A stretch of DNA of 64,000 nucleotides from Nocardia africana NBRC 100379 (GCF_001612635.1 NZ_BDAV01000015.1:124001-188000), one strand, 5' to 3'. Counted from the first letter of the stretch, positions 34,015 to 43,551 are shown. Program-made: numbers and translations. The notes: generated by a model not told the origin, from the letters alone.

Positions 34015-34028
34015 TCTACGGTACGCGC

Positions 34029-35117
34029 ATGCTGTTGCTGACCGACTATCACGAACACCACCTGCACCTGCCCAATCGCGTCGTGATGGCGCCGATGACT
34101 CGGCTGCGCTCGCGTCCCGACGGCTCGCCGACCGCCGATGTGGTGACCTATTATGCCCAGCGGGCAGACGCCGGACTCATTGTCACCGAGGGAATCTGGC
34201 CGCATTCCAGCGGGCAGAGCGAGGCGTGGGTGCCGGGCCTGGCCACCGATGCGCATGTCATCGGGTGGCGCCGGGTCACCGAAGCCGTCCACGGCGCGGG
34301 CGGCCGGATCTTCGCCCAGCTCATGCACGGTGGACGGTTGGGGCATCCCCTGGCCCGGATCGACGGCACGCTGCCGGCCGGTCCGTCCGCGGTGCCGGCG
34401 CCCGATCCGGTCCACCTGCTCGACGGCGGGAAGGCCCCGGCGCCACAACCTCGCGCCATGACCCGCGCCGAGATCACACAGGCCGTCGGGCATTACGCCG
34501 AGGCCGCCGCCCACGCGCTCGCGGCCGGATTCGACGGCGTCGAAATCCACGGTGCGAACAGCTATCTCGTGCACCAGTTCCTGGCCGACAACACCAATCT
34601 GCGCAGCGATGACTACGGCGGCACGATCGTCGATCGCATGCGATTCGCCCTCGAGGTCACCGATGCCGTTGCCGCGGTGGCGGGTTCGCATCGGGTCGGG
34701 ATCCGGCTGTCGCCGGGTAATCCGCAATTCGGGATCCGTGAGGCCGATCCGGCACCGCTCTATCGCGCCCTGGTGCGGGAACTCGCCGGACGAGATCTCG
34801 CCTATCTGCACCTCACCGACAACGACGACTATCCGGCGCTCGCCGATCTACGTCCGCGCTGGAACGGCACGCTCGTCGCCAATGTCGGCGAGAACCGGGC
34901 GCCGACCACACCGGCGGCGGCCGAGCGGGTACTCGCCGACGGCCTGGCCGACCTGGTGTCCTTCGGGCGCGCCTTCATCGCCAATCCCGATCTGGTGTCG
35001 CGTATCCGGCACCATCGAGTGTTGGCGCCGGTGCGCGAGGAGGGTCTCTACGGCCGGGGGCCGGCCGGATATACGGACTACCCGTCCTGGATCGACCACG
35101 ACGAGTGGGTGGCCTGA
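34029..35117 (+). CDS. Old Yellow Enzyme-family NADH:flavin oxidoreductase
   Basis: A 362-residue FMN TIM-barrel ene-reductase. It has NRVVMAPMTRLRS near the N-terminus, QLMHGGR, the substrate-binding pair in EIHGANSYLVHQFL (His/Asn type) and the FMN phosphate site LVSFGRAFIANPDLV. It reduces activated C=C bonds, including xenobiotic enones and nitroesters. The ATG at 34029 is chosen because the upstream in-frame extension overlaps the MerR gene. Divergent MerR regulation fits an electrophile response. Confidence 0.92.
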   Translation: MLLLTDYHEHHLHLPNRVVMAPMTRLRSRPDGSPTADVVTYYAQRADAGLIVTEGIWPHSSGQSEAWVPGLATDAHVIGWRRVTEAVHGAGGRIFAQLMHGGRLGHPLARIDGTLPAGPSAVPAPDPVHLLDGGKAPAPQPRAMTRAEITQAVGHYAEAAAHALAAGFDGVEIHGANSYLVHQFLADNTNLRSDDYGGTIVDRMRFALEVTDAVAAVAGSHRVGIRLSPGNPQFGIREADPAPLYRALVRELAGRDLAYLHLTDNDDYPALADLRPRWNGTLVANVGENRAPTTPAAAERVLADGLADLVSFGRAFIANPDLVSRIRHHRVLAPVREEGLYGRGPAGYTDYPSWIDHDEWVA

Positions 35118-35258
35118 GCGGGAATCACAGCGCCGATGACCGCCCCGTTCGCATGCCGTCGGCTCGCTCATCTCGGGCTTCGTGGCATGCGTTGCGACGG
35201 GCATCGGCGTATTCCATTGTCACAGAACCGCGCCCGGTTCGGTGCCGGGGTCACGGGA

Positions 35259-36011
35259 TTACTGCCAGCGCGCCAGCAACCGGTTCGCCTCGGTGCTCAG
35301 CGCGCGCTGCAGGAACGGCCCGAAACTGACTCGGGCAACGCCCAATTCGGCGAACCACGCCCGATCGCCCTGGTCCGGCAGGCCGATGGCATTGACCGGC
35401 AACGGAAGTTCGGCACACAGCCGGCGCAGGATCTCCGGATCGCGCTGGCCCACCGGATACAACACGTCGGCGCCCGCTTCGGCCGCCAGCCGCATCCGCT
35501 CCAGCACCCGCTCGACCCGGTCCGGTGTGTTCTGGTCCTCGCGCAGGAACAGATCGGTGCGGGCGTTGACCACCACGTGCACACCGGCGGCATCGGCCGC
35601 CTGCCGCAGTCCGGCGACGAAGTCGGCGTGCTCGCTCGGCTCGCGCAGGCGGCCACCCTCGCTGTGCACCGAATCCTCGATGTTCAGGCCGACCGCGCCC
35701 GCCTCCAGCAGTCCGTCGATCAGCTGTGCGGGCTTCAGGCCGTAGCCGGATTCGATGTCGACCGAGACCGGAATGTCCACCGCAGCGGTGATCTCGCGTA
35801 CTCGGGCCATCGATTCGGGATAGGTCATCCCCTCCTGATCGGATTTGCCCAGCGAGTCCGCCAGCGGATGGCTGCCGACGGTCAGGGCGGGGAACCCGGC
35901 CGCCTGCACCAGATTCGCCGACCACGCATCCCAGACGGTCGGCAGAATCGCCGGGGCGCCGGGGCGGTGCAGCTCGAGGAAGGTGGTCGCCTGCTCGCTC
36001 AATGCGGTCAT
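35259..36011 (-). CDS. Isocitrate lyase/PEP mutase-family protein
   Basis: A 250-residue TIM-barrel C-C or P-C lyase-like enzyme. It has PTVWDAWSANLVQAAGF, VSVDIESGYG (Mg-binding DxE) and GLNIEDSVHSEGG, but the KKCGH-type catalytic cysteine loop of true isocitrate lyases is replaced by HSEGGRLRE, so it belongs to the oxaloacetate-decarboxylase/PEP-mutase-like subgroup. The ATG overlaps the stop of the upstream GT87 gene (ATGA) and is translationally coupled to it. Reaction uncertain. Confidence 0.87.
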   Translation of the reverse strand: MTALSEQATTFLELHRPGAPAILPTVWDAWSANLVQAAGFPALTVGSHPLADSLGKSDQEGMTYPESMARVREITAAVDIPVSVDIESGYGLKPAQLIDGLLEAGAVGLNIEDSVHSEGGRLREPSEHADFVAGLRQAADAAGVHVVVNARTDLFLREDQNTPDRVERVLERMRLAAEAGADVLYPVGQRDPEILRRLCAELPLPVNAIGLPDQGDRAWFAELGVARVSFGPFLQRALSTEANRLLARWQ

Positions 36012-37741
36012 GCGTCGATCCTGGCCCATGAGCGGGTGTTCGCGCCAGCGGCCGGATACGGCGCCTTGGGTCGCAGGGCCGACGGCAACCACGGCAGCGC
36101 GGGATCCTGCGCGCGGTCCAGAATTCCGCCCACCGGATCGTCGGCGCCGTCGCCCCGGACGAGGTCCAGGCCGGGCCGGTAGATCTGGCGGACCACCAAT
36201 GCGCACAGGCCCACGACCGCGACGTCGCGGATCAGGACCGCGCTGGTGAACCACTGTTCGGGGACGCCCTTGTTGTCGGTGCCGAGGTAGTAGTACATGC
36301 GCGGGAACCACACCAGCGCGTCGATCGTCATCCAGGCCAGCAGGATTCGCCGGTGCGGCAGGGCCAGCACCGCCAGCGGCACCAGCCACAGCGAATACTG
36401 CGGACTCCACACCTTGTTGGTCAGCAGAAACGCCGCCACCACCAGGAAGGCCAGCTGCGCCACGCGGGGCCGGCGGGCGGCGGTGAGCGCGATGTAGCCG
36501 ATCACCGCGCAGGCGGCCGCGAACAACCCCAGCGACACCGCATTCAGCGCGATCGGCGTGTCGGAGGCGGCGAGTGGACCGTCGAATCCCTGCCAGCCGG
36601 TGAAGGAGGTGACCACGTTGTAGAGCGAATCCGGATCGGCATGGCGTTCGCTGTTGAGCCGGAAGAATTCCCACCAGCCCTCGGTGAACGGCACGGCGAT
36701 GGGCAGATTCACCGCCAGCCAGGCCAGCGCCGCCGACACCACCGTCACCAGCGCCGCGCGCAACGGGCTGATCCGCGCTCCGGCCAGATAGTCGCGCAGC
36801 GCGCCGAACACGTCGGTGCCATTGCGCCGCAGCTGTTCTCGCAGGCCCGGCAAGCGGTCGCGGCCGTCGACGCGCAGGCACAGCACCACGATCGGGCCCA
36901 GCAGCAACAGCGGATACAGTTTGGCCGCGCCGCCGAGCCCGAGCAGTATCCCGGCCAGCACCGGCCGCCGCCTTGCCCACGCCAGCAGGCCTGTGGCCGC
37001 GAAAGCGGTTGCCAGGGCGTCGAAATTGGTGAAGATGTGCACGAGCACCAGCGGTGAGAGCGCCACCAGCGCCGCATCCCAGATGCGGCGGCCCGCCAGC
37101 ATCGCCGAGGCCCACACCGTCACCAGCCAGGCCAGTGCCAGTCCCACGGCGACGACGTTGAAATACACCACCACCGACAGCGCCTTGGGCAGCGGCAGCG
37201 ACATCCAGATGTTGGCGACCTCCATCGCCAGGTACTGGTAGAGGCCCGACAGCACCGGATACTCCATGTACCGGGTCTGCAGTTTGCCGTCGGGACCGAC
37301 CTCGGTCCACTTCTTCTTGTAGGGGAACGCGCCCTCGTCGAGATGTTCGGCGCCGTAGAGCGGCACCGTATCCGAGTAGCACATGGCCACGTACTGGCGG
37401 CCGTTGTTCCAGTCGAGGGTGAGATGGCCCTCCGAGGTGGTCGTCTGCTGAATACAGCCGGCCTTACCGGCCCAGCCGAGGGCGAGGAACACCACCGCGA
37501 AGGCCAGCAGGATGCGCAGCGGAGTCCAGAAGCGGGCGCGACCGATCAGGGCGTGGTCGCCGACCGGGCCGCCGATCGTGCTGCTCAACTGAGCGGTCAT
37601 CGAATCGGTGCGGCTGGGTTTGTCCCGGCGGACCGCCGATCTCCGATCCGCCGCGAGGGGCGCCGCGGAAACGAAACCGGTGGCGGTCTCGACACCTTCG
37701 TCACCGAACGTCGAGGCCGCCACCGGCTGTTGTTCACTCAC
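36008..37741 (-). CDS. GT87-type membrane protein, Rv0051 orthologue by position
   Basis: A 577-residue protein with a roughly 70-residue cytosolic N-terminus and about ten membrane helices; conserved AMCYSD and NKVWSPQYSLWLVPLA match the paralogue at 30658. It lies 11 nt downstream of ponA1, as Rv0051 follows ponA1 in M. tuberculosis, which suggests a cell-envelope role tied to peptidoglycan synthesis. GTG at 37741 has a weak ribosome site; an internal ATG (MTAQLSS, residue 48) is an alternative start. The glycosyltransferase assignment rests on family resemblance. Confidence 0.85.
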   Translation of the reverse strand: MSEQQPVAASTFGDEGVETATGFVSAAPLAADRRSAVRRDKPSRTDSMTAQLSSTIGGPVGDHALIGRARFWTPLRILLAFAVVFLALGWAGKAGCIQQTTTSEGHLTLDWNNGRQYVAMCYSDTVPLYGAEHLDEGAFPYKKKWTEVGPDGKLQTRYMEYPVLSGLYQYLAMEVANIWMSLPLPKALSVVVYFNVVAVGLALAWLVTVWASAMLAGRRIWDAALVALSPLVLVHIFTNFDALATAFAATGLLAWARRRPVLAGILLGLGGAAKLYPLLLLGPIVVLCLRVDGRDRLPGLREQLRRNGTDVFGALRDYLAGARISPLRAALVTVVSAALAWLAVNLPIAVPFTEGWWEFFRLNSERHADPDSLYNVVTSFTGWQGFDGPLAASDTPIALNAVSLGLFAAACAVIGYIALTAARRPRVAQLAFLVVAAFLLTNKVWSPQYSLWLVPLAVLALPHRRILLAWMTIDALVWFPRMYYYLGTDNKGVPEQWFTSAVLIRDVAVVGLCALVVRQIYRPGLDLVRGDGADDPVGGILDRAQDPALPWLPSALRPKAPYPAAGANTRSWARIDA

Positions 37742-37752
37742 GTCACCCGAGG

Positions 37753-40629
37753 CTACCGGTGACTGTTGGTGTACCCGTCTCCTGTCCCGTCGGTACTGTT
37801 GGCCGCGCCCGCGCCCGGGCGCTGGGACCGTGAATTGCCGCTGGTGTCACCGGAGTTCGAGGTACTCGGCGAGCTGCCGTCGGCAGGTGCCACCGGTTGC
37901 CCCGGCAGCGGCCCCGTGTCCTGCGACTGCGGCTGGTTCTGCTGCGGCTGCGAGCGCGGATTCGGCTGGACACCCGGCACCGGAATGGTGATGCCCGGCA
38001 GGATCTCGACCTGCGACGGCTTCACCACGACCGGCGGCTGATACTCCTGCTGCGTGGTGCTCGGCGCGGTGTAGGGCGCCGAATAGGACGGCACACCGGC
38101 CTGACCGCCGATCGCGGCCGGCTTCGGGAAGTTCTCCTTCGGCGTGCCCTCGAGCGCGCCGTCCATGGTGTCCTTCCAGATATCCGACGGCAGACCGGAG
38201 CCGTACATGATCGACCCGCCGGGCGTCTTCAGCGCGACGCCGTCCGCGGTACCCACCCAGACGGCTGTCGACAGCGACGGGGTGAAGCCGATCATCCACG
38301 CGTCCTTGTTCTGACCGGTGTCACCGAGCTGGGTCGTACCGGTCTTGGAACCGGACGGCCGGCCGCCGGCCAGGCCGTGGTTGCGAGACGAGGCGGCGAT
38401 CGGTTGCATCGCCGCCGAGAGGTTGTCGGCGACCGCGGCGGAGATCCGCTGCTCCCCGGCGACCTGGCCGCGGTCGAGCAGGACCTGACCGTCGGCCGTC
38501 ACGACCTTCTGCACGAAATGCGGCTTGTGATACACACCCGAGGCCGCGATGGTCGCGTACGCGGAGGCCATATCCAGCGGACGCACCTGGTACTGACCCA
38601 GGATGATGCCGTTGTTGGGCCCGGAACCATCCGGTTCGGTCAGGGTCTTGCCCACGCCCGGAATCGCGTCGGGAATGCCCATCCGGTGCGCCATCGCCGC
38701 GATCTTGGCCGGGCCGTCCGGCATATCGAGTTCCATGCGGTAGAAGCTGGTGTTCAGTGACCGCTTGAGCGCCTCGGCGATGGTGCAGGTACCGCAGGTC
38801 TCGCCTTCGGCGTTGGTGATCTTGATGCCGTTGACCGTGAGATCCGAGCTGTCGTACATGGTCGACAGCGGCTTGCCGAGTTCGAGGTTCTCGGCCAGGC
38901 CGAAGACCTTGAAGGTCGAGCCGGACTGCAACCCGGCGTTGGCGAAGTCCCAGCCGGTCGCGTTGTCGCCGCCGTAATAGGCGCGCACCGCACCGGATTT
39001 CGGATCGACGGAGACGACCGCGGTCCGGACCTCGTCGCGTTCACCCTGCATGTTCTTGTGCACCGAATCGATCGCGGCCTGCTGGGCCTTCTGATCGATG
39101 GTCGTGGTGATCTGCAGACCCTCGGTGTTCAGCTGGGTGTCGCTGATGCCGGCCTCGGACAGCTCGCTGAGCACCTGCCGCTTGATCAGGCCGTTCGGGC
39201 CTGCGGTCTTGTTCTCGCTGTCGGCGCTGTTGGCGCTGGACGGCAGGACCTTCGGGTACACCATCTTGGCGCGTTCGGCGGCGGGGAGGGAACCGGCCTT
39301 GACCATGCCGTCGAGGACGTAGTTCCAGCGCTGTTCGGCGCCCTTCGGATTGTTCTCCGGGTCCAGGCCGTACGGCTGGTTGATGGTAGCGGCCAGCATC
39401 GCGCCCTCTTCGACGGTCAGCTGTTCGACCGACTTGCCGAAGTAGGCCTTGGCCGCGGCGTCGACACCGAAGGTGCCGCGACCGAACGGAATCGTGTTCA
39501 GGTACGCGGTGAGGATGTCGTCCTTACTCCACTGCCGCGCCATCTTCGCCGAGATCACCAGCTCGCGCATCTTGCGGCTCAGCGAATGCTGATTGCCGAC
39601 CATCGCGTTCTTGACGTACTGCTGGGTGATCGTCGAACCACCACCGGCGGTGTCCTTGCCCATCAGGTTGTCGCGCGCGGCGCGAGCGAAACCGCTGATG
39701 GAGAAGCCCGGGTTGGAGTAGAAGTCCCGGTCCTCGGCCGCGATCACCGCATTGCGCACGTGCGGCGGGATCTGGTCGATGGTGACGTCGGTCCGGTTCC
39801 CCTCCGGCGGAACGATTCTGGTGATCTGCGTGGTGCCGTCGGAGGCCAGGATCGTGGCGACCTGAGGGGTTTTGAGATCGCCGGGCCGGGGTACCGAGAC
39901 CGTCGTGTACGCGATCAGGAAGACCGCGCTCGGCACGACGATGGCCAATGCCACCAGGACATAGATCACTCGGCGCACGATGCGCCACGGCGATTTCTTC
40001 TTGGTCTTCGGGCCCTTGCCCGCCGACCCGCCCGGGCCGTCGCCGCCGCCGTTGCCCTTGCGCGGCGGCGGACCCGACGGGGGAGTACCTCCGGCGACCG
40101 CGCGGCGACCGCCGGTGCCCGGACCGGATCCGGGGCGTGTCCCGGCACCACCGGGAGCCGACCGGTTGGCCGCGGTCGAGCGCGGGCCGCGTTGCGCCAT
40201 CGCCTCGCCGAGGGTTCCGGCCGCGATCTTCTGGGTGGCCTGAGGCTTCTGCTGCGCACCCGGACGCGATGCCGGGTTCGCGGGGCGCCGCGGCGGGCCA
40301 CCGGCCGGATTCGGCTGACCGCCGCGCACCGTGGGCTGCCCGCCCGTGCGTGGCGGGCCACCGGCCGGGCCGCGCATCGGCGGCGTACGGTCACCGCCCG
40401 GCGGCGGGCCGGGGCGTCGCGGTGGGCCGCCGGCCGGATTCGGTGGTCCGCCCGGCTGGCCGCCGCGGGGACCGCCCGGTCCCGGGGGCGGTGCCTGGCG
40501 ACGCGGCGGTAGCGGCCGGGCGCCGGGCGGGTTGCCGCCTGCCGGACGCGGTGGTTGACCACCGGGTCCGGATTGCGGGCCGCGCGGGGGCCGACCGCCG
40601 TTCGGTCCATCGTCGTAAGGCGAAGTCAC
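37753..40629 (-). CDS. ponA1: Class A penicillin-binding protein PonA1
   Basis: A 958-residue bifunctional peptidoglycan synthase. A Pro/Gly-rich cytosolic region (1-215) precedes a membrane helix (about 219-243). The GT51 transglycosylase has EDRDFYSNPGFS (Glu299) and GGSTITQQYVKN (329-341). The transpeptidase has SxxK S571-K574 (STFK), SLN 624-626 and KTGT 762-765. The C-terminal Pro/Gln-rich tail contains VEILPGITIPVPG. GTG 40629 with GGAGA upstream is preferred to an in-frame start at 40716. Position after DUF5318 and before GT87 matches Rv0049-Rv0051. Confidence 0.96.
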   Translation of the reverse strand: MTSPYDDGPNGGRPPRGPQSGPGGQPPRPAGGNPPGARPLPPRRQAPPPGPGGPRGGQPGGPPNPAGGPPRRPGPPPGGDRTPPMRGPAGGPPRTGGQPTVRGGQPNPAGGPPRRPANPASRPGAQQKPQATQKIAAGTLGEAMAQRGPRSTAANRSAPGGAGTRPGSGPGTGGRRAVAGGTPPSGPPPRKGNGGGDGPGGSAGKGPKTKKKSPWRIVRRVIYVLVALAIVVPSAVFLIAYTTVSVPRPGDLKTPQVATILASDGTTQITRIVPPEGNRTDVTIDQIPPHVRNAVIAAEDRDFYSNPGFSISGFARAARDNLMGKDTAGGGSTITQQYVKNAMVGNQHSLSRKMRELVISAKMARQWSKDDILTAYLNTIPFGRGTFGVDAAAKAYFGKSVEQLTVEEGAMLAATINQPYGLDPENNPKGAEQRWNYVLDGMVKAGSLPAAERAKMVYPKVLPSSANSADSENKTAGPNGLIKRQVLSELSEAGISDTQLNTEGLQITTTIDQKAQQAAIDSVHKNMQGERDEVRTAVVSVDPKSGAVRAYYGGDNATGWDFANAGLQSGSTFKVFGLAENLELGKPLSTMYDSSDLTVNGIKITNAEGETCGTCTIAEALKRSLNTSFYRMELDMPDGPAKIAAMAHRMGIPDAIPGVGKTLTEPDGSGPNNGIILGQYQVRPLDMASAYATIAASGVYHKPHFVQKVVTADGQVLLDRGQVAGEQRISAAVADNLSAAMQPIAASSRNHGLAGGRPSGSKTGTTQLGDTGQNKDAWMIGFTPSLSTAVWVGTADGVALKTPGGSIMYGSGLPSDIWKDTMDGALEGTPKENFPKPAAIGGQAGVPSYSAPYTAPSTTQQEYQPPVVVKPSQVEILPGITIPVPGVQPNPRSQPQQNQPQSQDTGPLPGQPVAPADGSSPSTSNSGDTSGNSRSQRPGAGAANSTDGTGDGYTNSHR

Positions 40630-40736
40630 AGCCTGGATCTCCATAACTCGATACGGTCCGGATAGCTCGGTGCGGGCGTGCACGGCCGTCGCCGGCCGGT
40701 ATGGGAACCGCTCCACATATCAGTCGAGTGTGCCCG

Positions 40737-41150
40737 TCATTCGGCGGCAGTCCGACGAGCGCCGCCACCCCGGCGGCGCCGCGGTGCCGGGGTGTGCCCC
40801 AGCACATAGGACTGCACCAGATGATTCCAACTACAGGTCCGGCACACCTCGACCACGTGCACCGAGAACTCTTCCCGAGTCTCGGCCAGCCGCACCAGTT
40901 CCTCGGGGGTTCGGGCCGAACCCGCGATCGGTCCCAGTCCGTCGCCGTAGACCCACGAAACGAGCGTGAGCTGCTCTTTCCGGCAGATCGGACATGTGAC
41001 GTCGCTTCCCCGCCCGTGGAATTTCGCCGCACGCAGCAGGTACGGATTCGCATCACATACCTCGGCGACGTCCACACGGCCCGCATAGACATCGGCCAGC
41101 AGCGACCTGCGCCGGAGCGCATAGTCGACCACCTGCCGCTGAATTCGCAC
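40737..41150 (-). CDS. DUF5318 zinc-ribbon-like protein (Rv0049 type)
   Basis: A 137-residue protein from GTG 41150, beginning VRIQRQVVDYALRRRSLLAD. Two CxxC pairs, CPIC and CRTC, suggest one zinc site. An Arg-rich C-terminus follows. It is the counterpart of Rv0049, conserved directly upstream of ponA1 in mycobacteria and Nocardia. Function unknown; the constant link to ponA1 points to cell-wall or division control. Confidence 0.88.
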   Translation of the reverse strand: MRIQRQVVDYALRRRSLLADVYAGRVDVAEVCDANPYLLRAAKFHGRGSDVTCPICRKEQLTLVSWVYGDGLGPIAGSARTPEELVRLAETREEFSVHVVEVCRTCSWNHLVQSYVLGHTPAPRRRRGGGARRTAAE

Positions 41151-41221
41151 GGATCCCAGAGTACTTGCGTCGGCGGGGGCACGGCATGCCACCGAGAGAA
41201 GCCACACGTTCCTTTCCGCTC

Positions 41222-41242
41222 ACTATATCGGTCCGATATAGT
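41222..41242. promoter_or_regulatory. Perfect palindrome, likely PadR operator
   Basis: The 19-bp core CTATATCGGTCCGATATAG (perfect about its central T) extends by one A-T pair to 21 bp. It is strikingly AT-rich for this genome and lies between the DUF5318 and PadR genes, about 55 nt before the PadR start. PadR family members bind similar ATAT-type dyads. Confidence 0.75.
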
Positions 41243-41296
41243 TTGAAATCGCATCCATCGGTTAGGTCTGTTCAATAGAGTCAGGAGGTGAGGCCC

Positions 41297-41854
41297 GTGC
41301 TCGAACTCGCGATTCTCGGGCTGCTCCTGGAGTCACCCATGCACGGCTACGAGCTGCGCAAACGGTTGACGGGCCTGTTGGGACCGTTCCGGGCCTTCTC
41401 CTACGGGTCGCTGTACCCGACGCTGCGGCGCATGCAGGCCGACGGTCTGATCGCCGAGGAGAGTCCGGCCGGCGCGGTCACCCGCCGGGCCCGCCGGGTC
41501 TACCAACTGACCGAATCGGGCCGGGAGCGGTTCGGTGAACTGCTCGCCGATACCGGCCCGCAGAACTACACCGATGACGGCTTCGGCGTTCATCTCGCCT
41601 TCTTCAGCCGCACCCCCGCCGAGGCGCGGATGCGGATCCTCGAGGGCAGACGACGGCAGGTCGAGGAGCGCCGAGAAGGACTGCGGGAGGCGATCAAACG
41701 CGCCAGCGGAACACTGGATCGCTACACCCGCCAGCTCCATCAACTCGGTCTCGAATCAAGCGAGCGCGAAGTGCGCTGGCTCAACGAGTTGATTGCAGCG
41801 GAGCAATCAATGAAGGCGGCACCACAGAAAGAGGGAAATGTCGGCCATGAGTGA
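41297..41854 (+). CDS. PadR-family transcriptional regulator
   Basis: A 185-residue regulator: winged HTH LELAILGLLLESPMHGYELR with wing region YGSLYPTLRRMQADGLI, and a C-terminal helical dimer arm (about 100-180). GTG 41297 is chosen because AGGAGG is 8 nt upstream; GTG 41288 overlaps that site. It corresponds to Rv0047c, next to ino1 in M. tuberculosis, and overlaps the ino1 start, so it likely controls its own operon including inositol-phosphate synthesis. Confidence 0.93.
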   Translation: MLELAILGLLLESPMHGYELRKRLTGLLGPFRAFSYGSLYPTLRRMQADGLIAEESPAGAVTRRARRVYQLTESGRERFGELLADTGPQNYTDDGFGVHLAFFSRTPAEARMRILEGRRRQVEERREGLREAIKRASGTLDRYTRQLHQLGLESSEREVRWLNELIAAEQSMKAAPQKEGNVGHE

Positions 41855-42941
41855 TGTCAACCCGGCTGCCAATGAGATTCGCGTGGCCATCGTCGGCGTG
41901 GGCAACTGCGCCTCCTCGCTGGTCCAGGGCGTGCAGTACTACAAGGACGCAGACGAGAACTCGACTGTGCCCGGCCTCATGCACGTCAAGTTCGGCCAGT
42001 ACCACGTGCGCGATGTGAAGTTCGTCGCCGCATTCGACGTCGACGCGAAGAAGGTCGGATTCGACCTGTCCGATGCGATCTTCGCCAGCGAGAACAACAC
42101 CATCAAGATCTCCGACGTGCCGCCGACCGGCGTCACCGTCCAGCGGGGGCCGACCCTCGACGGCATCGGCAAGTACTACGCGCAGACCATCGAGCTCTCC
42201 GAGGCCGAGCCGGTCGACGTCGTGCAGGCGCTGAAGGATGCCGAGGTCGACGTGCTGGTTTCGTACCTGCCCGTCGGTTCGGAAGACGCCGACAAGTTCT
42301 ACGCGCAGTGTGCCATCGACGCCAACGTCGCATTCGTGAACGCGCTGCCCGTCTTCATCGCCTCCGACCCGGCCTGGGCGCAGAAGTTCGTCGACGCCGG
42401 CGTGCCGATCGTCGGTGACGACATCAAGTCTCAGGTCGGCGCGACCATCACCCACCGCGTGATGGCCAAGCTGTTCGAGGACCGCGGCGTGCAGCTGGAC
42501 CGCACCATGCAGCTCAACGTCGGCGGCAACATGGACTTCAAGAACATGCTCGAGCGCGAGCGCCTGGAGTCGAAGAAGATCTCCAAGACCCAGGCCGTCA
42601 CCAGCAACCTGAAGAAGGAGCTGGGCGCCAACGACGTGCACATCGGCCCGTCCGACCACGTCGGCTGGCTCGACGACCGCAAGTGGGCCTACGTGCGCCT
42701 CGAGGGCCGCGCCTTCGGCGACGTGCCGCTGAACCTGGAGTACAAGCTCGAGGTGTGGGACTCGCCGAACTCGGCGGGCATCATCATCGACGCCGTGCGC
42801 GCCGCCAAGATCGCCAAGGACCGCGGCATCGGCGGACCCGTCATCCCGGCCTCGGCCTACCTGATGAAGTCCCCGCCGAAGCAGCTCGCCGACGACGTCG
42901 CGCGCACCCAGCTCGAAGCGTTCATCATCGGCGCTGAATAG
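41847..42941 (+). CDS. ino1: Inositol-1-phosphate synthase
   Basis: A 364-residue NAD-dependent enzyme that converts glucose-6-phosphate to myo-inositol-1-phosphate, the first step toward phosphatidylinositol mannosides and mycothiol. NAD motif VGVGNCASSLVQG, then VPGLMHVKFGQYHV, NVGGNMDFKNMLERERLESK and SDHVGWL are nearly identical to M. tuberculosis Ino1. ATG 41847 is preferred (GAGGG 11 nt upstream); ATG 41838 is also in frame. It overlaps the PadR stop by 8 nt, so the two genes are coupled. Confidence 0.97.
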   Translation: MSDVNPAANEIRVAIVGVGNCASSLVQGVQYYKDADENSTVPGLMHVKFGQYHVRDVKFVAAFDVDAKKVGFDLSDAIFASENNTIKISDVPPTGVTVQRGPTLDGIGKYYAQTIELSEAEPVDVVQALKDAEVDVLVSYLPVGSEDADKFYAQCAIDANVAFVNALPVFIASDPAWAQKFVDAGVPIVGDDIKSQVGATITHRVMAKLFEDRGVQLDRTMQLNVGGNMDFKNMLERERLESKKISKTQAVTSNLKKELGANDVHIGPSDHVGWLDDRKWAYVRLEGRAFGDVPLNLEYKLEVWDSPNSAGIIIDAVRAAKIAKDRGIGGPVIPASAYLMKSPPKQLADDVARTQLEAFIIGAE

Positions 42942-42963
42942 TCCGGCCTCGCTCCGCTCGGGT

Positions 42964-42988
42964 GTTCGCGGCCCCTGGGGCCGCGAAC
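42964..42988. terminator. Hairpin downstream of ino1
   Basis: An 11-bp perfect stem, GTTCGCGGCCC with GGGCCGCGAAC, around a 3-nt loop, 23 nt after the ino1 stop. Confidence 0.75.
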
Positions 42989-43053
42989 GGGCCTCCTCGA
43001 GGTCGGCCCGTGCGGGGTGAGTAGGCGCGTATGTCGCCTGTGAACGAACTTCG

Positions 43054-43098
43054 AATCAGGTTGGGCCCCTGCGGTTATCGCGGGGGCCCAGCCTGATT
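43054..43098. terminator. Long hairpin between ino1 and convergent GyrI-like gene
   Basis: A 16-bp stem with one G-T wobble (AATCAGGTTGGGCCCC pairs with GGGGCCCAGCCTGATT) around a 13-nt loop. It lies 21 nt past the stop of the minus-strand gene at 43120 and can act in both directions as a second terminator for ino1. Confidence 0.75.
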
Positions 43099-43119
43099 TC
43101 GTTGCTCTGCGATCGGCGG

Positions 43120-43545
43120 TCAGTCGAGTGACACGTATACCTCGACCGAGGTGGGGCCGGTGTAGCGTTCGATCTCCGCGGTGTGCGAGCGGGTGATGGT
43201 GCCGGCGCTTTCGGCCTTGGCGACCTCGGCCCAGGCCGTGCGGAGCAGGTCGTAGGGCTTGTCGGAGACGACGAACTTGGCGTAGCGGCCCGCGGGGATG
43301 CGGGTGATCACATCGCCGGTGTCCAGTTCGTCGAGTCCGCCGAGTTCATAGCCGAGGACCGCGACCGCGTGGTCGTCCTGGCCGATGTAGGCCGCCACGC
43401 GCGGGACGTTCTTCTCCCGCGACAGATAGCGGTCCCAGGTGAAGTTCACCAGATCCAGGTCTCGCGCGGTCACCTCGCGCCCGGCCAGCGGGACGGTGAG
43501 CCCGCCGACGAGGCTCGGTTCCAGGGTGACGATTTCGAAGTCCAC
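43120..43545 (-). CDS. GyrI-like small-molecule-binding protein
   Basis: A 141-residue stand-alone AraC-effector-binding (GyrI-like) domain: MDFEIVTLEPSLVGGLTVPL, GDVITRIPAGRYAKFVVSD and the C-terminal strand TSVEVYVSLD match the SHS2-type ligand-binding fold. GTG start at 43545. Tandem with a diverged paralogue 6 nt upstream. Such free-standing domains may bind drugs or hydrolyse cyclopropanoid compounds; no DNA-binding domain is present. Confidence 0.82.
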   Translation of the reverse strand: MDFEIVTLEPSLVGGLTVPLAGREVTARDLDLVNFTWDRYLSREKNVPRVAAYIGQDDHAVAVLGYELGGLDELDTGDVITRIPAGRYAKFVVSDKPYDLLRTAWAEVAKAESAGTITRSHTAEIERYTGPTSVEVYVSLD

Positions 43546-43551
43546 GAGTCC

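Noticed and set aside
35259..37382. A 707-codon minus frame covering the PEP-mutase-like gene and part of the GT87 gene
   Set aside because: Only the last 250 codons from the coupled ATG at 36011 look like protein; the rest is a shadow of the GT87 gene in another frame.
40000..40620. Long GC-rich repeats near 40 kb as a repeat element
   Set aside because: They encode the Pro/Gly-rich N-terminus of PonA1.
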